A DNA stretch of 64,000 bases, from assembly GCF_002899455.1 (NCBI RefSeq), contig NZ_PPFB01000001.1, positions 2,108,001-2,172,000 on the forward strand, in the 5' to 3' direction. Position numbers and translations under genes: made by a program. Numbering within the stretch: the first letter of the stretch is position 1; every line of letters begins with the position of its first letter. Of the stretch, positions 63,949-64,000 are shown in pieces. The notes below the pieces were generated by a model that was given only the letters and a program-made list of their open reading frames with translations, was not told the DNA's origin and ran no database searches. Source of the stretch: Streptomyces sp. DH-12 (GTDB taxonomy: Bacteria > Actinomycetota > Actinomycetes > Streptomycetales > Streptomycetaceae).

Positions 63949-64000
63949 GTGACTACTGTTCTGACCCCCGCGAGCCCGCTGACGGCCGCCGATCGCTGCG
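63949..64000 (+). CDS. Start of a DUF7455 protein gene, 3' end outside the window
   Basis: Only 17 codons are present: VTTVLTPASPLTAADRC. This is the conserved start of a short zinc-ribbon-like actinobacterial protein (DUF7455) found between parE and the principal sigma factor gene hrdB in Streptomyces. GTG start after GAAGAGG. The rest lies beyond base 64000. Confidence 0.82.
   Translation, partial: MTTVLTPASPLTAADRC

Overview
The window reads as a chromosomal segment of a Streptomyces species. G+C is very high with strong third-position bias, GTG and TTG starts are common, and operons are built from 1-4 bp stop/start overlaps. It carries actinomycete-specific families: a conservon, SepH, CutRS, and DUF3093, DUF3159, DUF3500, DUF3710, DUF4193 and DUF5998 proteins. 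From memory, the order parE ... parC ... ptsH ... tdk ... sepH ... cpfC ... cutRS ... dut resembles the S. coelicolor SCO58xx region. No rRNA, CRISPR array or complete insertion sequence is visible.

Left end (1-2361): most of a conservon, cvnA (5' cut by the window) to cvnD. From 2362 to about 8030 is a patchwork, accessory-looking region. It holds an IS3-type transposase remnant, a LysE exporter, two small ORFs, a headless and tailless FtsX-type permease fragment, a DUF3500 lipoprotein-like gene and a Doc-type toxin with a ribbon-helix-helix antitoxin. It is bounded by two imperfect ~250 bp direct repeats (3041-3305 and 7790-8031) that each include the 3' end of the m5U methyltransferase gene, so the left copy carries a broken gene tail.

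From 7962 to 17853 is the methyltransferase followed by a potassium-homeostasis group: a KimA-type APC permease, a tiny membrane peptide, two TrkA/Ceo-type proteins, and KdpDE without kdpABC. DUF3159 and OB-fold genes lie between. From 18152 to 27150 come housekeeping genes: DUF3710, dut, a thioesterase, DUF3093, DUF4193, cutRS, an inositol-phosphatase-like gene and coproporphyrin ferrochelatase. From 27297 to 34729 come an MFS transporter, an aldonolactone-oxidase-type flavoprotein, sepH, a rhodanese, a VOC protein, and an HxlR regulator divergent from a hydrolase.

The most unusual block is 34726-40125, four tightly coupled minus-strand genes in transcription order: leucine-rich-repeat protein, ankyrin-repeat protein, MoxR-type AAA+ ATPase, and a metallopeptidase-like VWA protein. 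Next to the first gene is a 73-nt tRNA-like sequence with a normal acceptor, D arm and T arm but no foldable anticodon stem. The block looks like a multi-part NTP-dependent sensing or conflict module; its function is not known from sequence.

From 40404 to the right end: thymidine kinase, an alkaline-phosphatase-superfamily enzyme, DUF5998, a PatA-type GNAT/acyl-CoA-synthetase-like protein, HPr, a GntR regulator, an M23 peptidase behind a ydaO (c-di-AMP) riboswitch, a two-subunit M16 peptidase, topoisomerase IV parC and parE, a COG0523 GTPase, an iron-box-controlled sucrase/ferredoxin-like gene, and a citrate-type sensor kinase whose response regulator is broken by about five frameshifts. An acetate-type symporter with its DUF485 partner and the start of a DUF7455 gene complete the window.
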